From Synechococcus sp. CC9616 (GTDB lineage: Bacteria > Cyanobacteriota > Cyanobacteriia > PCC-6307 > Cyanobiaceae): a stretch of 64,000 nt of DNA. The stretch lies in the NCBI RefSeq assembly GCF_000515235.1, contig NZ_KI911558.1:1959466-2023465 (forward strand). The letters run 5' to 3'. The notes below the pieces were generated by a model, which worked only from the letters and a program-made list of their open reading frames with translations, was not told the origin of the DNA and did not search any database. Made by a program: the position numbers and the translations under genes. Positions within the stretch are counted from its first letter, which is position 1. Each line of letters opens with the position of its first letter. This document shows, piece after piece, positions 26,726 to 35,532 of this stretch.

Positions 26726-27080
26726 TAAAAATCGAAGCAATCTAGCCCTCATAAAATTTTTAACAATTCCCACTGAAACAATTATCAGAACTACCATTGT
26801 TTCAAGACCCCCTAAACACAATCGACTTGAAGTTAGTTCTGACTTCGCATGCATCGCCGATCGTGATTTCTTGAAAGTTCAGCTTTTCGAAATTTTTTGA
26901 TTTCAAAAAAACCTGTTTTATCCGTTCTTTGTTCGAAACCATCAATCAGGCAGATGTCAATGCTTTGAAGAATCTTATTAAAAGCCCCGAGGGATGATCC
27001 ATCAATAAAATGGCTATTTGGCAATCCGATAAAACAAATTTAAATTATTTACAGCAGACAATTTTTTGCAATCATCCACG
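26726..27080. other. AT-rich intergenic stretch without supported gene
   Basis: These 355 bases follow the nirA-linked gene. They are strongly AT-rich, with runs of A and T near 26890-26910 and 27010-27065. Short frames exist on both strands, but none has a convincing start, ribosome-binding site or recognisable motif. No hairpin with a clear U-tract was found after 26725. Confidence 0.6.
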
Positions 27081-27233
27081 CTAACGATTCAGCTGCTCAA
27101 GACTGATTCCAAGATAAGTTGCTTCTTTAAAAAGTTGTTGTGTCGCATCGCGATCACCGCGCTCAAAAGCTTTGCGATATCGCAGCTGAAGCGACTTGAG
27201 AATTGCAAGATCCCGTTGATTGGAGACGTCCAT
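27081..27233 (-). CDS. Small conserved-looking protein, unknown function
   Basis: A 50-residue frame from ATG at 27233 (MDVSNQRDLAILKSLQ) to AFERGDRDATQQLF and YLGISLEQLNR at the end. The charged, amphipathic helical pattern and balanced composition look like real protein despite the AT-rich surroundings. The overlapping frames on the other strand look random. It stands alone, antisense to the flanking genes. Function is unknown. Confidence 0.45.
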   Translation of the reverse strand: MDVSNQRDLAILKSLQLRYRKAFERGDRDATQQLFKEATYLGISLEQLNR

Positions 27234-27445
27234 CGGCCCAGATCGATCGCAATAGTGTATCAAGCAATACAAAATTTGCCAATCAATGCGGTCTTTTCAG
27301 ATGCGACAGCCTTTTTGGCCGGCCTTCGCTGGCCCATGCCCAGAACAACGCACTGGATCAAGCCACTGGATCAAGCCGGCTCATACAGCAAAACAACAAG
27401 ATTCCATCGCAGTCCGGAGTTTGATCAGAAACTTTTTAGGCCACT

Positions 27446-27664
27446 ATGTTTCATGCAAAAACACTCATAACTCTCTTGCAATTGCATTGGGAGGCGACCG
27501 ATCAGTCAAATGGTGATGACTTTCCTGAGCATTATTTTCCAAGCACTGACGAGTGCACTCCACCTCACTCATGTCGTGATCTAGTGTCGTGGCTTCACGA
27601 ATCCACCAGCCCTCTGTTGAGCAGGTCCAATCGTGATCTTGCCCTGACGGTTGGTTCCGGATAA
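27446..27664 (+). CDS. Possible 72-residue protein upstream of trpD2-like gene
   Basis: An ATG-started frame of 72 residues ends four bases before the preferred GTG of the TrpD2-like gene. It contains LITLLQLHWEATDQS and an acidic/Pro-rich middle, then HSCRDLVSWLHEST. No family is recognised. The spacing to the next gene would fit an operon, but coding is unproven. Bases 27234-27445 hold nothing else that can be supported. Confidence 0.25.
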   Translation: MFHAKTLITLLQLHWEATDQSNGDDFPEHYFPSTDECTPPHSCRDLVSWLHESTSPLLSRSNRDLALTVGSG

Positions 27665-27668
27665 TCCA

Positions 27669-28739
27669 GTGACCAGACCTTCAACCGCCGTTTCCACACG
27701 ATTCAAGACGTACCTGCAAAAGGTCGGCAGTGGCGAACACACGAGTCAAGGCCTGAGTCGTGACGAAGCTGCTGACGCCCTCTCCTTGATGTTGCATCAG
27801 GAAGCGACTCCTGCACAAATCGGGGCGTTCCTGATCGCGCATCGCATCCGTCGTCCAGAACCCCAGGAACTCGCCGGCATGCTCGATACCTATCGAGAGC
27901 TTGGCCCTGTCCTGACATCCGACAGGAACGCCGTAGCTCCGATCTGCTTCGGCATGCCCTTCGACGGGCGGACACGCACCGCACCGATTTACCCGCTCAC
28001 TGTGCTTGTGCTGTTGGCCGCGCTTCAGCCCGTGGTGCTGCAGGGCGGAGACAGGATGCCGATCAAATACGGCGTCACCGCCCTTGAGTTGTTCAAAGCT
28101 CTTGGCCTTGATCTGTCCGGCTTGGATCTGACCTCAGTCCAGGAAGGATTTAACCGCCACGGTTTCGCACTGATCCACCAACCTGAACACTTCCCGATCG
28201 CTGAAAGCCTGGTCGGTTATCGAGAAGAGCTTGGAAAACGTCCCCCAGTCGCCAGCCTTGAACTGCTGTGGACTCCACATCAAGGCCCACACCTTCTGGT
28301 GAGCGGCTTTGTTCATCCCCCAACCGAAAGTCGTGCCTGGGATGCACTGAATCAGGCAGAGGAAACAGATCTCGTCACCGTAAAAGGCCTGGAGGGTGGC
28401 ACCGATCTGCCCATTGGACGAGCCTGCATCACGGCAACCATGCAAGATGGACATGTCGAGCGGCTGATCCTTCATCCTCGCGACCATGGCTGTCACGAGA
28501 AGGATGTCGTGTGGCATGACCTCGACACCTGGACCGTGCAGGCGCGTCAGGCTCTCGGCAATCAGGGCCCGCTCAGCAAAGCTCTGCGCTGGAACGCCGG
28601 AAGTTACCTCTGGTTTTGCGGCATGGCCGATGACATTCAGACAGGACTCAGCAAAGCCAATGCGCTGCTTGAGGACGGTGCCGCTCTTTCAACTCTGGAT
28701 CAGCTGTGCTCATGGCGGAATGAAATCGCCATCCGATAA
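27669..28739 (+). CDS. Anthranilate phosphoribosyltransferase-like protein (TrpD2 type)
   Basis: A 356-residue member of the TrpD/YbiB nucleoside-phosphorylase fold. Helical N-terminal part: LSRDEAADALSLMLHQEATPAQIGAFLIAHRIR. The core has VVLQGGDRMPIKYGVTALELFKALGL, and later VTVKGLEGGTDLPIG. The phosphoribosyl loop is altered compared with true TrpD, so it probably does not make tryptophan; relatives of this type bind nucleic acid or remain uncharacterised. GTG at 27669 or TTG at 27651 can start it. It overlaps the convergent acetyltransferase gene by 40 bases. Confidence 0.8.
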   Translation: MTRPSTAVSTRFKTYLQKVGSGEHTSQGLSRDEAADALSLMLHQEATPAQIGAFLIAHRIRRPEPQELAGMLDTYRELGPVLTSDRNAVAPICFGMPFDGRTRTAPIYPLTVLVLLAALQPVVLQGGDRMPIKYGVTALELFKALGLDLSGLDLTSVQEGFNRHGFALIHQPEHFPIAESLVGYREELGKRPPVASLELLWTPHQGPHLLVSGFVHPPTESRAWDALNQAEETDLVTVKGLEGGTDLPIGRACITATMQDGHVERLILHPRDHGCHEKDVVWHDLDTWTVQARQALGNQGPLSKALRWNAGSYLWFCGMADDIQTGLSKANALLEDGAALSTLDQLCSWRNEIAIR

Positions 28740-29167
28740 CGCTCAAACGACACTCCTGCAATCGTGATGAACTCCGGAGCAACCAGTCGCCATCCACGTC
28801 GTTCAAGCAATGGACGACTGAGCTGACTTGCCTCGGTGTGAAGAACAGGAATGTGCTGCAAGGCAGCTTCCGCTTCCACGCGATTCAAAAGAGCTGTGGC
28901 ATGTCCGCGTCCGGCAGAACGACCGCGGCAATACAACAAGGCCAGCCGATCGGAGGGATATCGGACAGCAAAAGCCTCGCCGTCACCGCTAAGCCAGCCA
29001 GAGCCTTCGGCGAAGGTTCGATCTAAAACTCCCGGAAGCCACGCCAAGGAAGCCCAGGCACGCACCTGGGCTGGAGAGTAAGAACCAGGCGCCTGAGTCT
29101 CAACGGCATCGGCATAAATCTCACGCAACAGAGGGTGATCCCGCTCATGGATTGAACGCAGAGCCAT
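28700..29167 (-). CDS. GNAT-family N-acetyltransferase
   Basis: The 155-residue product from ATG 29167 (MALRSIHERDHPLLREIYADAV) follows the GNAT pattern. LALLYCRGRSAGRGHATALLN contains the acetyl-CoA loop (R-S-A-G-R-G-H-A), and the last part has SRPLLERRGWRLV. The frame is open to 29332, but the extra N-terminus is basic and lies opposite the MFS gene. Substrate is unknown. It is divergent from, and its start abuts, the MFS gene. Confidence 0.8.
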   Translation of the reverse strand: MALRSIHERDHPLLREIYADAVETQAPGSYSPAQVRAWASLAWLPGVLDRTFAEGSGWLSGDGEAFAVRYPSDRLALLYCRGRSAGRGHATALLNRVEAEAALQHIPVLHTEASQLSRPLLERRGWRLVAPEFITIAGVSFERYRMAISFRHEHS

Positions 29168-30428
29168 GCTCATGAGCCTGTGGGAATGTGAATGTCCTCC
29201 AGCAGCCAGTGCCGTGAAGCGCTTTCGGATACCGATCCTCCTGAGCGCCTTCCTGACTCTGCTCAACGATCGTTTGAGCGAAAGCATCGTCTTTCCGCTG
29301 CTCCCGTTTCTGCTGGCACAATTCACCCCCAACGGACGGACCCTTGGACTGCTGGCCGGCAGCTATGCCCTGGCCCAGTTCCTGGTAACCCCTCTCATCG
29401 GCACACTCAGCGATCGTCATGGGCGTCGACCGGTGATTGCCATCTGCGTTTGCGGATCGATTGTCGGACTCGGGCTCTTCGCCACCACGGTGAGCTTGCC
29501 TTGGCAACAAGCGGCCGGCCTGCCACTGCTGCTTCTGTTCACTGCACGCATCATCGATGGCATCAGCGGCGGAACCGCTGCCACCGCGGGAGCTGTGCTG
29601 GCCGACATCAGTCCTCCGGAAGGTCGGGCACGGGCCTTCGGGCTGATCGGGGTGGCCTTCGGACTGGGGTTCATTCTTGGTCCTGGCCTGGGTGGCTGGT
29701 TAGCGACCTTCAACATCGCTCTGCCTGTCTGGGTCGCCACGGGTTTTGCCGTTGTGAATCTGCTCGTAGTGGTGACGATGCTGCCGGAGACCCATCCTCC
29801 TGAAGCACGCCTGACCTCCCTGAAACAGCGCGCCCTCAACCCGTTCACCAGGATCGGCAGCCTAATGAGCGGTAACAGCATCGGACGGCTTTCCGGAGGC
29901 TTCTTTCTGTTCTTCCTCGCCTTCAACGGCTTCACGGCCATTCTGGTTCTCTACTTCAAGCAGCGATTTGACTGGGGGCCGGACCTAGCCACAACAGCAT
30001 TTCTGATTGTCGGACTCGTGGCCACTCTGGTTCAGGGCGTGCTGATCGGACCGCTCGTGAAACGCTTTGGAGAATGGCGCCTCACATTGGTTGGATTGGG
30101 ACTGGTGATCGTGGGATGTCTCTTGATCCCTGCGATCGGGACCGCCAACCGCATTACAAGCGTCTATCTCGCCGTTGGGATGCTGGCGTTCGGAACCGGA
30201 CTCGTCACTCCAAGTCTGCGCAGCCTGGTTTCGAGACGTCTGGGAGACAACGGTCAGGGAGCTGCTCTTGGAAGTCTGCAATCTCTTCAAAGCCTGGGAA
30301 GTTTCCTTGGCCCTCCGCTAGCGGGCTTGAGCTACGACGTGGTGGGCCCCGCCAGTCCATTTGCAGGAGCTGCATTTCTGCTCATCATCGTGATTGCCCT
30401 CGTCGCAGGCAGTTCCACGCGCGTGTGA
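29166..30428 (+). CDS. MFS transporter (TetA-like drug exporter family)
   Basis: A 420-residue membrane protein with about twelve helices. The loop 2-3 signature is TLSDRHGRRPVIA near residue 80, and an antiporter-type motif GLGFILGPGLGGWL is near 170. Similarity of pattern is to TetA/multidrug exporters; the substrate is unknown. Starts at 29166, 29172 and GTG 29214 are possible; the last places the first helix nearest the N-terminus. The gene begins next to the acetyltransferase start on the other strand and precedes ppk by 25 bases. Confidence 0.85.
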   Translation: MLMSLWECECPPAASAVKRFRIPILLSAFLTLLNDRLSESIVFPLLPFLLAQFTPNGRTLGLLAGSYALAQFLVTPLIGTLSDRHGRRPVIAICVCGSIVGLGLFATTVSLPWQQAAGLPLLLLFTARIIDGISGGTAATAGAVLADISPPEGRARAFGLIGVAFGLGFILGPGLGGWLATFNIALPVWVATGFAVVNLLVVVTMLPETHPPEARLTSLKQRALNPFTRIGSLMSGNSIGRLSGGFFLFFLAFNGFTAILVLYFKQRFDWGPDLATTAFLIVGLVATLVQGVLIGPLVKRFGEWRLTLVGLGLVIVGCLLIPAIGTANRITSVYLAVGMLAFGTGLVTPSLRSLVSRRLGDNGQGAALGSLQSLQSLGSFLGPPLAGLSYDVVGPASPFAGAAFLLIIVIALVAGSSTRV

Positions 30429-30453
30429 TTGCTACGTTGCAGGCGACGAGGCC

Positions 30454-32607
30454 ATGCCGTTTGCAACCGTCATGCCCACAAACGCTCTGTCCCCTGACCG
30501 CTACATCAACCGGGAGCTGAGCTGGATCTCCTTCAACGAACGGGTGTTGTCCCAGGCGTTCGACAAACGCACGCCTCTTCTGGATCAGGCGAAATTCAGT
30601 GCCATTTTCAGCAACAATCTCGATGAATTTTTCATGGTGAGGGTGGCCTCGCTCAAATCACAGGTTGAAGCAGGCATCACCACGCCAAGCGAAGACGGCA
30701 AAACACCACTGGAGCAATTGCTAACGATCCGGGAGCGTCTGATCCCCCTGCTTCAACGTCAACAGAAGCACTACAGCCACAACCTCAGATCAAGCCTCCA
30801 CGATCACGGTGTTCAGCTGCTTGATTACCAGCAGTTGAACAATCCCCAGCGCGAGTGGGTTGACGAATACTTCAAAGCTTCGATTTTCCCGGTTTTAACC
30901 CCATTGGCGGTTGATCCGGCACATCCATTCCCATTTGTGAGCAACCTGAGCCTCAATGTGGCAGCCGTGATCAGGGATCCGGAGACAGGTCAACAACAGT
31001 TCGCAAGGGTGAAGGTGCCGCAAAAGAATCTTCCTCGCTTCATTGCGATTCCCAAAGAGCACAGCTCATCCGAGCCAACTCCGATCCATACCGCCGTACC
31101 GCTCGAACAGTTGATCGCATTCAACCTCGAGGTGTTGTTTCCAGGAATGACGGTCGAAAGCCACTACTTCTTCCGCGTGACCCGCGACGCCGATCTCGAG
31201 TTAAGGGATCTCGAAGCGGACGATCTGATGCTTGCCCTTGAACAGGGACTTCGTAAACGACGCGTTGGCGGAGAAGTGGTGCGACTTGAAGTTCCCAGTG
31301 AGATGCCGGACAACGTTGTGGAGATGCTGATGACGGGGTTGGCTGTTGAAGAAGAGGATCTCTACCGAATCGATGGTCCGCTGGGACTGGACGATCTGTT
31401 CGGGCTGATTGGGCTTCCGTTATCCCACCTCAAGGACAAACTCCATAAAGGATCGACACCGGCGGTACTGGCAAGAACCCAACAGCATCTTGTCGAAGAA
31501 GGGTCAATCAAACCCGAAGAATTCGAAAGCATCTTTTCCGTGATGAGACAGCAGGACGTCCTGTTGCATCACCCCTATGAACTCTTCTCAACATCCGTTG
31601 AGGAATTCATCAACCAAGCTGCCGATGATCCACAGGTGATGGGAATCAAAATGACTCTTTACCGGACATCGAAGGATTCACCAATCATCGATGCTCTGAT
31701 CAGAGCGTCAGAAAATGGCAAACAGGTTATGGCACTGGTTGAACTGAAAGCCCGTTTTGACGAAGACAATAATATCCAGTGGGCCCGCCAGCTTGAGCGA
31801 TGTGGAGTCCATGTGATCTATGGCGTACTTGGCTTAAAAACGCACACAAAGATCGTGCTCGTGGTCCGCAAAGAACAAGAGAGATTACGCAGTTATGTCC
31901 ACATCGGGACGGGCAACTACAACTCCAAGACCTCGAAGCTTTACACGGATCTCGGCTTACTCTCATCACGACCAGAGCTGGGGCAGGACCTCGTTGAACT
32001 TTTCAACTATCTGACGGGGTTCTCAAAACAGCAAAGTTTTCGCAAGCTTCTCGTCGCTCCTGTGACCCTGCGCAAGGGAATGGAATCCCTGATCAGGCGT
32101 GAAATCGAACATGCCCGTGAGGGACGACAAGGGCAAATCCGAGCCAAGATGAATTCCTTGGTGGATCCAGACATCATTGCGCTGCTTTATGAAGCCTCGA
32201 ACGCAGGCGTAAAAATTGATTTGATCATTCGAGGGATGTGCAGCCTGTACCCAGGTTGCGCCGATCTCAGCGAAAACATCAGCGTTGTCAGCATCATCGG
32301 GCAGTTTCTGGAGCACTCCAGGATTTTTTGGTTTGGCAATGGAGGATCGCCTGAGGCATACATCGGAAGTGCCGACTGGATGCGACGCAACCTGGATCGA
32401 CGTGTAGAGGCAGTAACACCGGTTGAGGCACCAGAGCTGCTCAGAAAGCTCGAACAATTGCTCGAGCTTTACCTACAGGACAACCGAGGAGCCTGGGATA
32501 TGAAAAGTGATGGAAGCTTTGTACAGAGGCATCCAGGAGAATGCGAAGAACGCAATTCCCAGATTCAGTTGATCGATTTATGGAGCAAAGGCCTTCCGAT
32601 ATCTTGA
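30454..32607 (+). CDS. ppk: Polyphosphate kinase
   Basis: Makes polyphosphate from ATP. The 717-residue protein shows the PPK1 features: YINRELSWISFNERVL near the start, SNNLDEFFMVRVASL, HPYELFSTSVEEFI, KMTLYRTSKDSPII, VELKARFDEDNNI, and the catalytic His region GLKTHTKIVLVVRKE with HIGTGNYN. The second histidine domain holds GSADWMRRNLDRRVE. ATG at 30454 is preferred (30472 possible); an upstream frame start at 30394 would overlap the MFS gene. Polyphosphate storage fits with PstS elsewhere in the window. Confidence 0.97.
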   Translation: MPFATVMPTNALSPDRYINRELSWISFNERVLSQAFDKRTPLLDQAKFSAIFSNNLDEFFMVRVASLKSQVEAGITTPSEDGKTPLEQLLTIRERLIPLLQRQQKHYSHNLRSSLHDHGVQLLDYQQLNNPQREWVDEYFKASIFPVLTPLAVDPAHPFPFVSNLSLNVAAVIRDPETGQQQFARVKVPQKNLPRFIAIPKEHSSSEPTPIHTAVPLEQLIAFNLEVLFPGMTVESHYFFRVTRDADLELRDLEADDLMLALEQGLRKRRVGGEVVRLEVPSEMPDNVVEMLMTGLAVEEEDLYRIDGPLGLDDLFGLIGLPLSHLKDKLHKGSTPAVLARTQQHLVEEGSIKPEEFESIFSVMRQQDVLLHHPYELFSTSVEEFINQAADDPQVMGIKMTLYRTSKDSPIIDALIRASENGKQVMALVELKARFDEDNNIQWARQLERCGVHVIYGVLGLKTHTKIVLVVRKEQERLRSYVHIGTGNYNSKTSKLYTDLGLLSSRPELGQDLVELFNYLTGFSKQQSFRKLLVAPVTLRKGMESLIRREIEHAREGRQGQIRAKMNSLVDPDIIALLYEASNAGVKIDLIIRGMCSLYPGCADLSENISVVSIIGQFLEHSRIFWFGNGGSPEAYIGSADWMRRNLDRRVEAVTPVEAPELLRKLEQLLELYLQDNRGAWDMKSDGSFVQRHPGECEERNSQIQLIDLWSKGLPIS

Positions 32608-32810
32608 TTTTTCGACATGAAGTAATTAAAAGCGACTGTCAGGATTGCTACACCATCCCGGGCGGATTCATTCAACGACTGAGCTCGAATGCACTGTCGA
32701 GTTAATTGCAAAGCTCACGCGATGAGCTCCTGAATGTTTTCGGTTTTCTCGCTGTTACAACCGTTCCACGGTGCTACATTCAGCCCAAATTCATTCAGGA
32801 GACCAGGGTG

Positions 32811-33797
32811 ATGGGGATCCCTCTGGAATCTTCTGGTTCGGCTGCCAAGTCGAACCGGAAGGAACCTGCTTTGCCGTCATCGACAAGGCGTTCAACTGGC
32901 CGTTCAAGCGGCCGTCTTGCGACCGATTCGATCGGCTTTTATCTCAGCAGCATCGGCCGCATTCCTTTGCTGACCGCAGCTGAAGAAATTGAGCTTGCCC
33001 ATCATGTGCAAGCAATGAAGCAACTCAAGGAGTTGCCGCCGCTCGAACTGACTGCCCGTCAGAAACACCAGATCCGCATGGGCAAACGGGCCAGGGATCG
33101 GATGATGGCCGCCAATCTTCGGCTTGTTGTCAGTGTTGCAAAAAAGTACCAGAACCAGGGCTTAGAACTTCTCGATCTCGTTCAAGAGGGAGCGATCGGC
33201 CTCGAACGCGCTGTCGATAAATTCGACCCTGCCATGGGATATAAATTCTCGACCTATGCCTACTGGTGGATCCGCCAGGGAATGACCCGCGCGATCGATA
33301 ACAGCGCACGCACGATCCGACTGCCGATTCATATCAGCGAAAAACTTTCCAAGATGCGACGCATCTCCCGGGAACTATCCCATCGCTTCGGACGACAGCC
33401 CAACCGTCTTGAACTGGCTAGTGCCATGGGCATCGAACCTCGGGAGCTTGAGGATCTCATTTCGCAAAGTGCTCCTTGTGCCTCACTCGACGCGCACGCC
33501 CGCGGTGAAGAAGACCGCAGCACACTGGGCGAACTCATCCCCGACCCGAACGGGGATGAACCGATGGAGGGCATGGATCGCAGCATTCAGAAGGAACATC
33601 TGGGCGGATGGCTCTCTCAACTCAATGAACGGGAACAAAAAATCTTGAGACTACGCTTCGGACTTGACGGAGAAGAGCCGCTGACACTTGCTGAGATTGG
33701 ACGCCAGATCAACGTCTCCAGAGAAAGGGTTCGGCAGCTCGAGGCCAAGGCCATCCTGAAACTGAGAAACATGACTAATCAGCAGCAGGCAGCCTGA
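32811..33797 (+). CDS. Group 2 RNA polymerase sigma-70 factor
   Basis: A 328-residue sigma factor. Region 1.2: DSIGFYLSSIGRIPLLTAAEE. Region 2: LVQEGAIGLERAVDKFDP and KFSTYAYWWIRQGMTRAID. Region 3: RLPIHISEKLSKMRRISREL. Region 4 helix-turn-helix: LTLAEIGRQINVSRERVRQLE. The acidic region 1.1 of the primary sigma is absent, which points to a group 2 (alternative, non-essential) factor. ATG 32811 follows an AGGAG-like site and is preferred over the frame start at 32706. The 203-base upstream gap shows no gene. The exact paralog cannot be assigned. Confidence 0.93.
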   Translation: MGIPLESSGSAAKSNRKEPALPSSTRRSTGRSSGRLATDSIGFYLSSIGRIPLLTAAEEIELAHHVQAMKQLKELPPLELTARQKHQIRMGKRARDRMMAANLRLVVSVAKKYQNQGLELLDLVQEGAIGLERAVDKFDPAMGYKFSTYAYWWIRQGMTRAIDNSARTIRLPIHISEKLSKMRRISRELSHRFGRQPNRLELASAMGIEPRELEDLISQSAPCASLDAHARGEEDRSTLGELIPDPNGDEPMEGMDRSIQKEHLGGWLSQLNEREQKILRLRFGLDGEEPLTLAEIGRQINVSRERVRQLEAKAILKLRNMTNQQQAA

Positions 33798-33803
33798 TCA
33801 ATC

Positions 33804-34469
33804 TTGTTAATCGCAGGACAACTTGCGGTGCTCGGTTTCGTGATCGGGCTTTTGGTTTTATTGGCCGTATGGATTCGTTCACAATGGCCTGAAGCCAGAG
33901 AGCTTTCACGAAAAGTAATCCACATCGGCTGTGGACTCTTACTGCCTTTGTCATGGTCTTTGGGACTTCCCAAACTTTTGGCACTTGGAGCGGCGGTGTG
34001 CGCAACAGCCATCGTTTGCATCAATCATCGGACGCACTGGTTCGCTTTAATCGAGGACGTTGAACGTAAAACCTACGGAACCATCTTTTACTGCTTATCA
34101 ATCTGTTGTTTAATCTTTTTTTTCTGGAGCTCCTGTCCAGGAGCCATGCTGGCTGGAGCATTGGTCATGGCAATCTCGGATGGATTAGCAAGCTTGATAG
34201 GACGATTCGTGCAATCACCGAAATGGCATTTATACGGCCAGACAAAGTCGCTTGCAGGCACATCAGCCATGCTTCTGTCGACTCTAGGAATCATTTCTAT
34301 CGTTCAACTTTCAATAGGGCCAGGTTTATCGACGCCGCAGATTTTGACAATCAGCATCGTCATTACAGGGCTCGAACAATTAAGTGGCTATGGAATTGAC
34401 AATTTAAGTGTTCCTGTTGCAACAGCATCAATGATTGGCTTGATTTCTGAATGGCCAAAGACAACCTAG
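33804..34469 (+). CDS. Diacylglycerol/polyprenol kinase family protein (phytol kinase-like)
   Basis: A 221-residue integral membrane protein with about six to seven helices. The family motifs are ELSRKVIHIGCGLLLP near residue 35 and MAISDGLASLIGR near 120, followed by YGQTKSLAGTSAM. These fit the phytol/farnesol kinase group that salvages phytol for tocopherol or chlorophyll synthesis. The start is TTG at 33804, six bases after the sigma factor gene. The 3' half becomes AT-rich and ends in a four-base overlap with the convergent glycosyltransferase gene. Confidence 0.8.
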   Translation: MLIAGQLAVLGFVIGLLVLLAVWIRSQWPEARELSRKVIHIGCGLLLPLSWSLGLPKLLALGAAVCATAIVCINHRTHWFALIEDVERKTYGTIFYCLSICCLIFFFWSSCPGAMLAGALVMAISDGLASLIGRFVQSPKWHLYGQTKSLAGTSAMLLSTLGIISIVQLSIGPGLSTPQILTISIVITGLEQLSGYGIDNLSVPVATASMIGLISEWPKTT

Positions 34470-35500
34470 CGTTCGAAAACTGTACCCTTGAAGACCTCAC
34501 TATATTGCTTGAGAAGATTGGGTTTTTGAGCAACAAGCTGCTCTAAATCTTTATACTTTTGCCTCACAAAATTCTGACCATTTAATACCTCACTGCCCAA
34601 ATTACACTTATTAATAAAGTTCTCAAAGTTACGGTAATAGTTGGAATTTTGTCGCTGATTTATCTTGTATTGCATTGGAATACCCACAGTCATTTTAGAT
34701 GGCTCCATGGCAATAAAACCACTACGATTGTCCTTGATTGGAGCATCATTTGAACGATGCTTTCTCCCACGCATCAGACTTGCACAATATTCATCATGAC
34801 TCCTGAAAATCCTGTGAAAAACAAACCAAGGCTCGCACTTCCCGATCAATGATGTACAAAAATTCGGGTCAATTCGCTTACCTGAAAACTTCTTGGCAGC
34901 GGCGTACTTTATAGTTTTTCCATTACTCATTAGAGCATTAATGTCCGACCTATTACGCGTTATTCCATTAAAATTATGAACAATTGGTATGCCTATTTTT
35001 GATTTTAATCGACCAATTGACTTCACTATAGACATCTTTTGAAGCATCTGAGATTCTTCAAAAACGCGTGAAAAAGGCTCTGCATTTCCAGGTAAATCTG
35101 AGTACCACAGGTTCGAAAGAATATCAAAATTGCCTGCCGCTCTAAACATTGAATCAATGTTCTGGCCAAAAGACGAAGAAACCAGATATTCATCTATATC
35201 TAAAAAAGCAAGATGAGATAATTTTCTTCTCCGTCGTTCAGTAGACCAGGCGAAATGATAAATAATTTGCTGGAATGACTTATTAGCACGCACACTGGTT
35301 CCCATCAACCGATCAGCGTCGTAGAAATTGACATTGGCATACTTATCATTTATTAAACGCATTACTTGGTAACTATTGTCAGTTATTCCATTCAGATAAA
35401 TATCAATTTCATCAATTCCTATGCTGAGATGATGATAAACCCACTCAGCCAAGTAAGCAGCTTCATCTTTTGCGATGGCAACCAATTTAATTGAAGCCAT
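34466..35500 (-). CDS. Family 2/92-type glycosyltransferase-like protein
   Basis: A 344-residue protein opening IKLVAIAKDEAAYLAEWVYHH, the typical start of glycosyltransferases of the GT2_4/GT92 group. A DXD-type metal site is in LAFLDIDEYLV near residue 105. No membrane segment is seen, so it is cytoplasmic. The acceptor is unknown. DNA is strongly AT-rich, unlike its neighbours, suggesting acquisition by transfer. It is divergent from a sulfotransferase-like gene, and the two may decorate the same surface glycan. Confidence 0.8.
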   Translation of the reverse strand: MASIKLVAIAKDEAAYLAEWVYHHLSIGIDEIDIYLNGITDNSYQVMRLINDKYANVNFYDADRLMGTSVRANKSFQQIIYHFAWSTERRRRKLSHLAFLDIDEYLVSSSFGQNIDSMFRAAGNFDILSNLWYSDLPGNAEPFSRVFEESQMLQKMSIVKSIGRLKSKIGIPIVHNFNGITRNRSDINALMSNGKTIKYAAAKKFSGKRIDPNFCTSLIGKCEPWFVFHRIFRSHDEYCASLMRGRKHRSNDAPIKDNRSGFIAMEPSKMTVGIPMQYKINQRQNSNYYRNFENFINKCNLGSEVLNGQNFVRQKYKDLEQLVAQKPNLLKQYSEVFKGTVFER

Positions 35501-35532
35501 TTAAAAAAATCTATTAATTCAAATTTATCACA

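Noticed and set aside
26925-26950. tRNA-like GTTCGAAACC
   Set aside because: The surrounding bases do not fold as a tRNA; no acceptor or anticodon arm could be drawn.
26833-27024. 63-residue minus-strand frame in the AT-rich gap
   Set aside because: No start signal or family pattern, and it lies in biased sequence.
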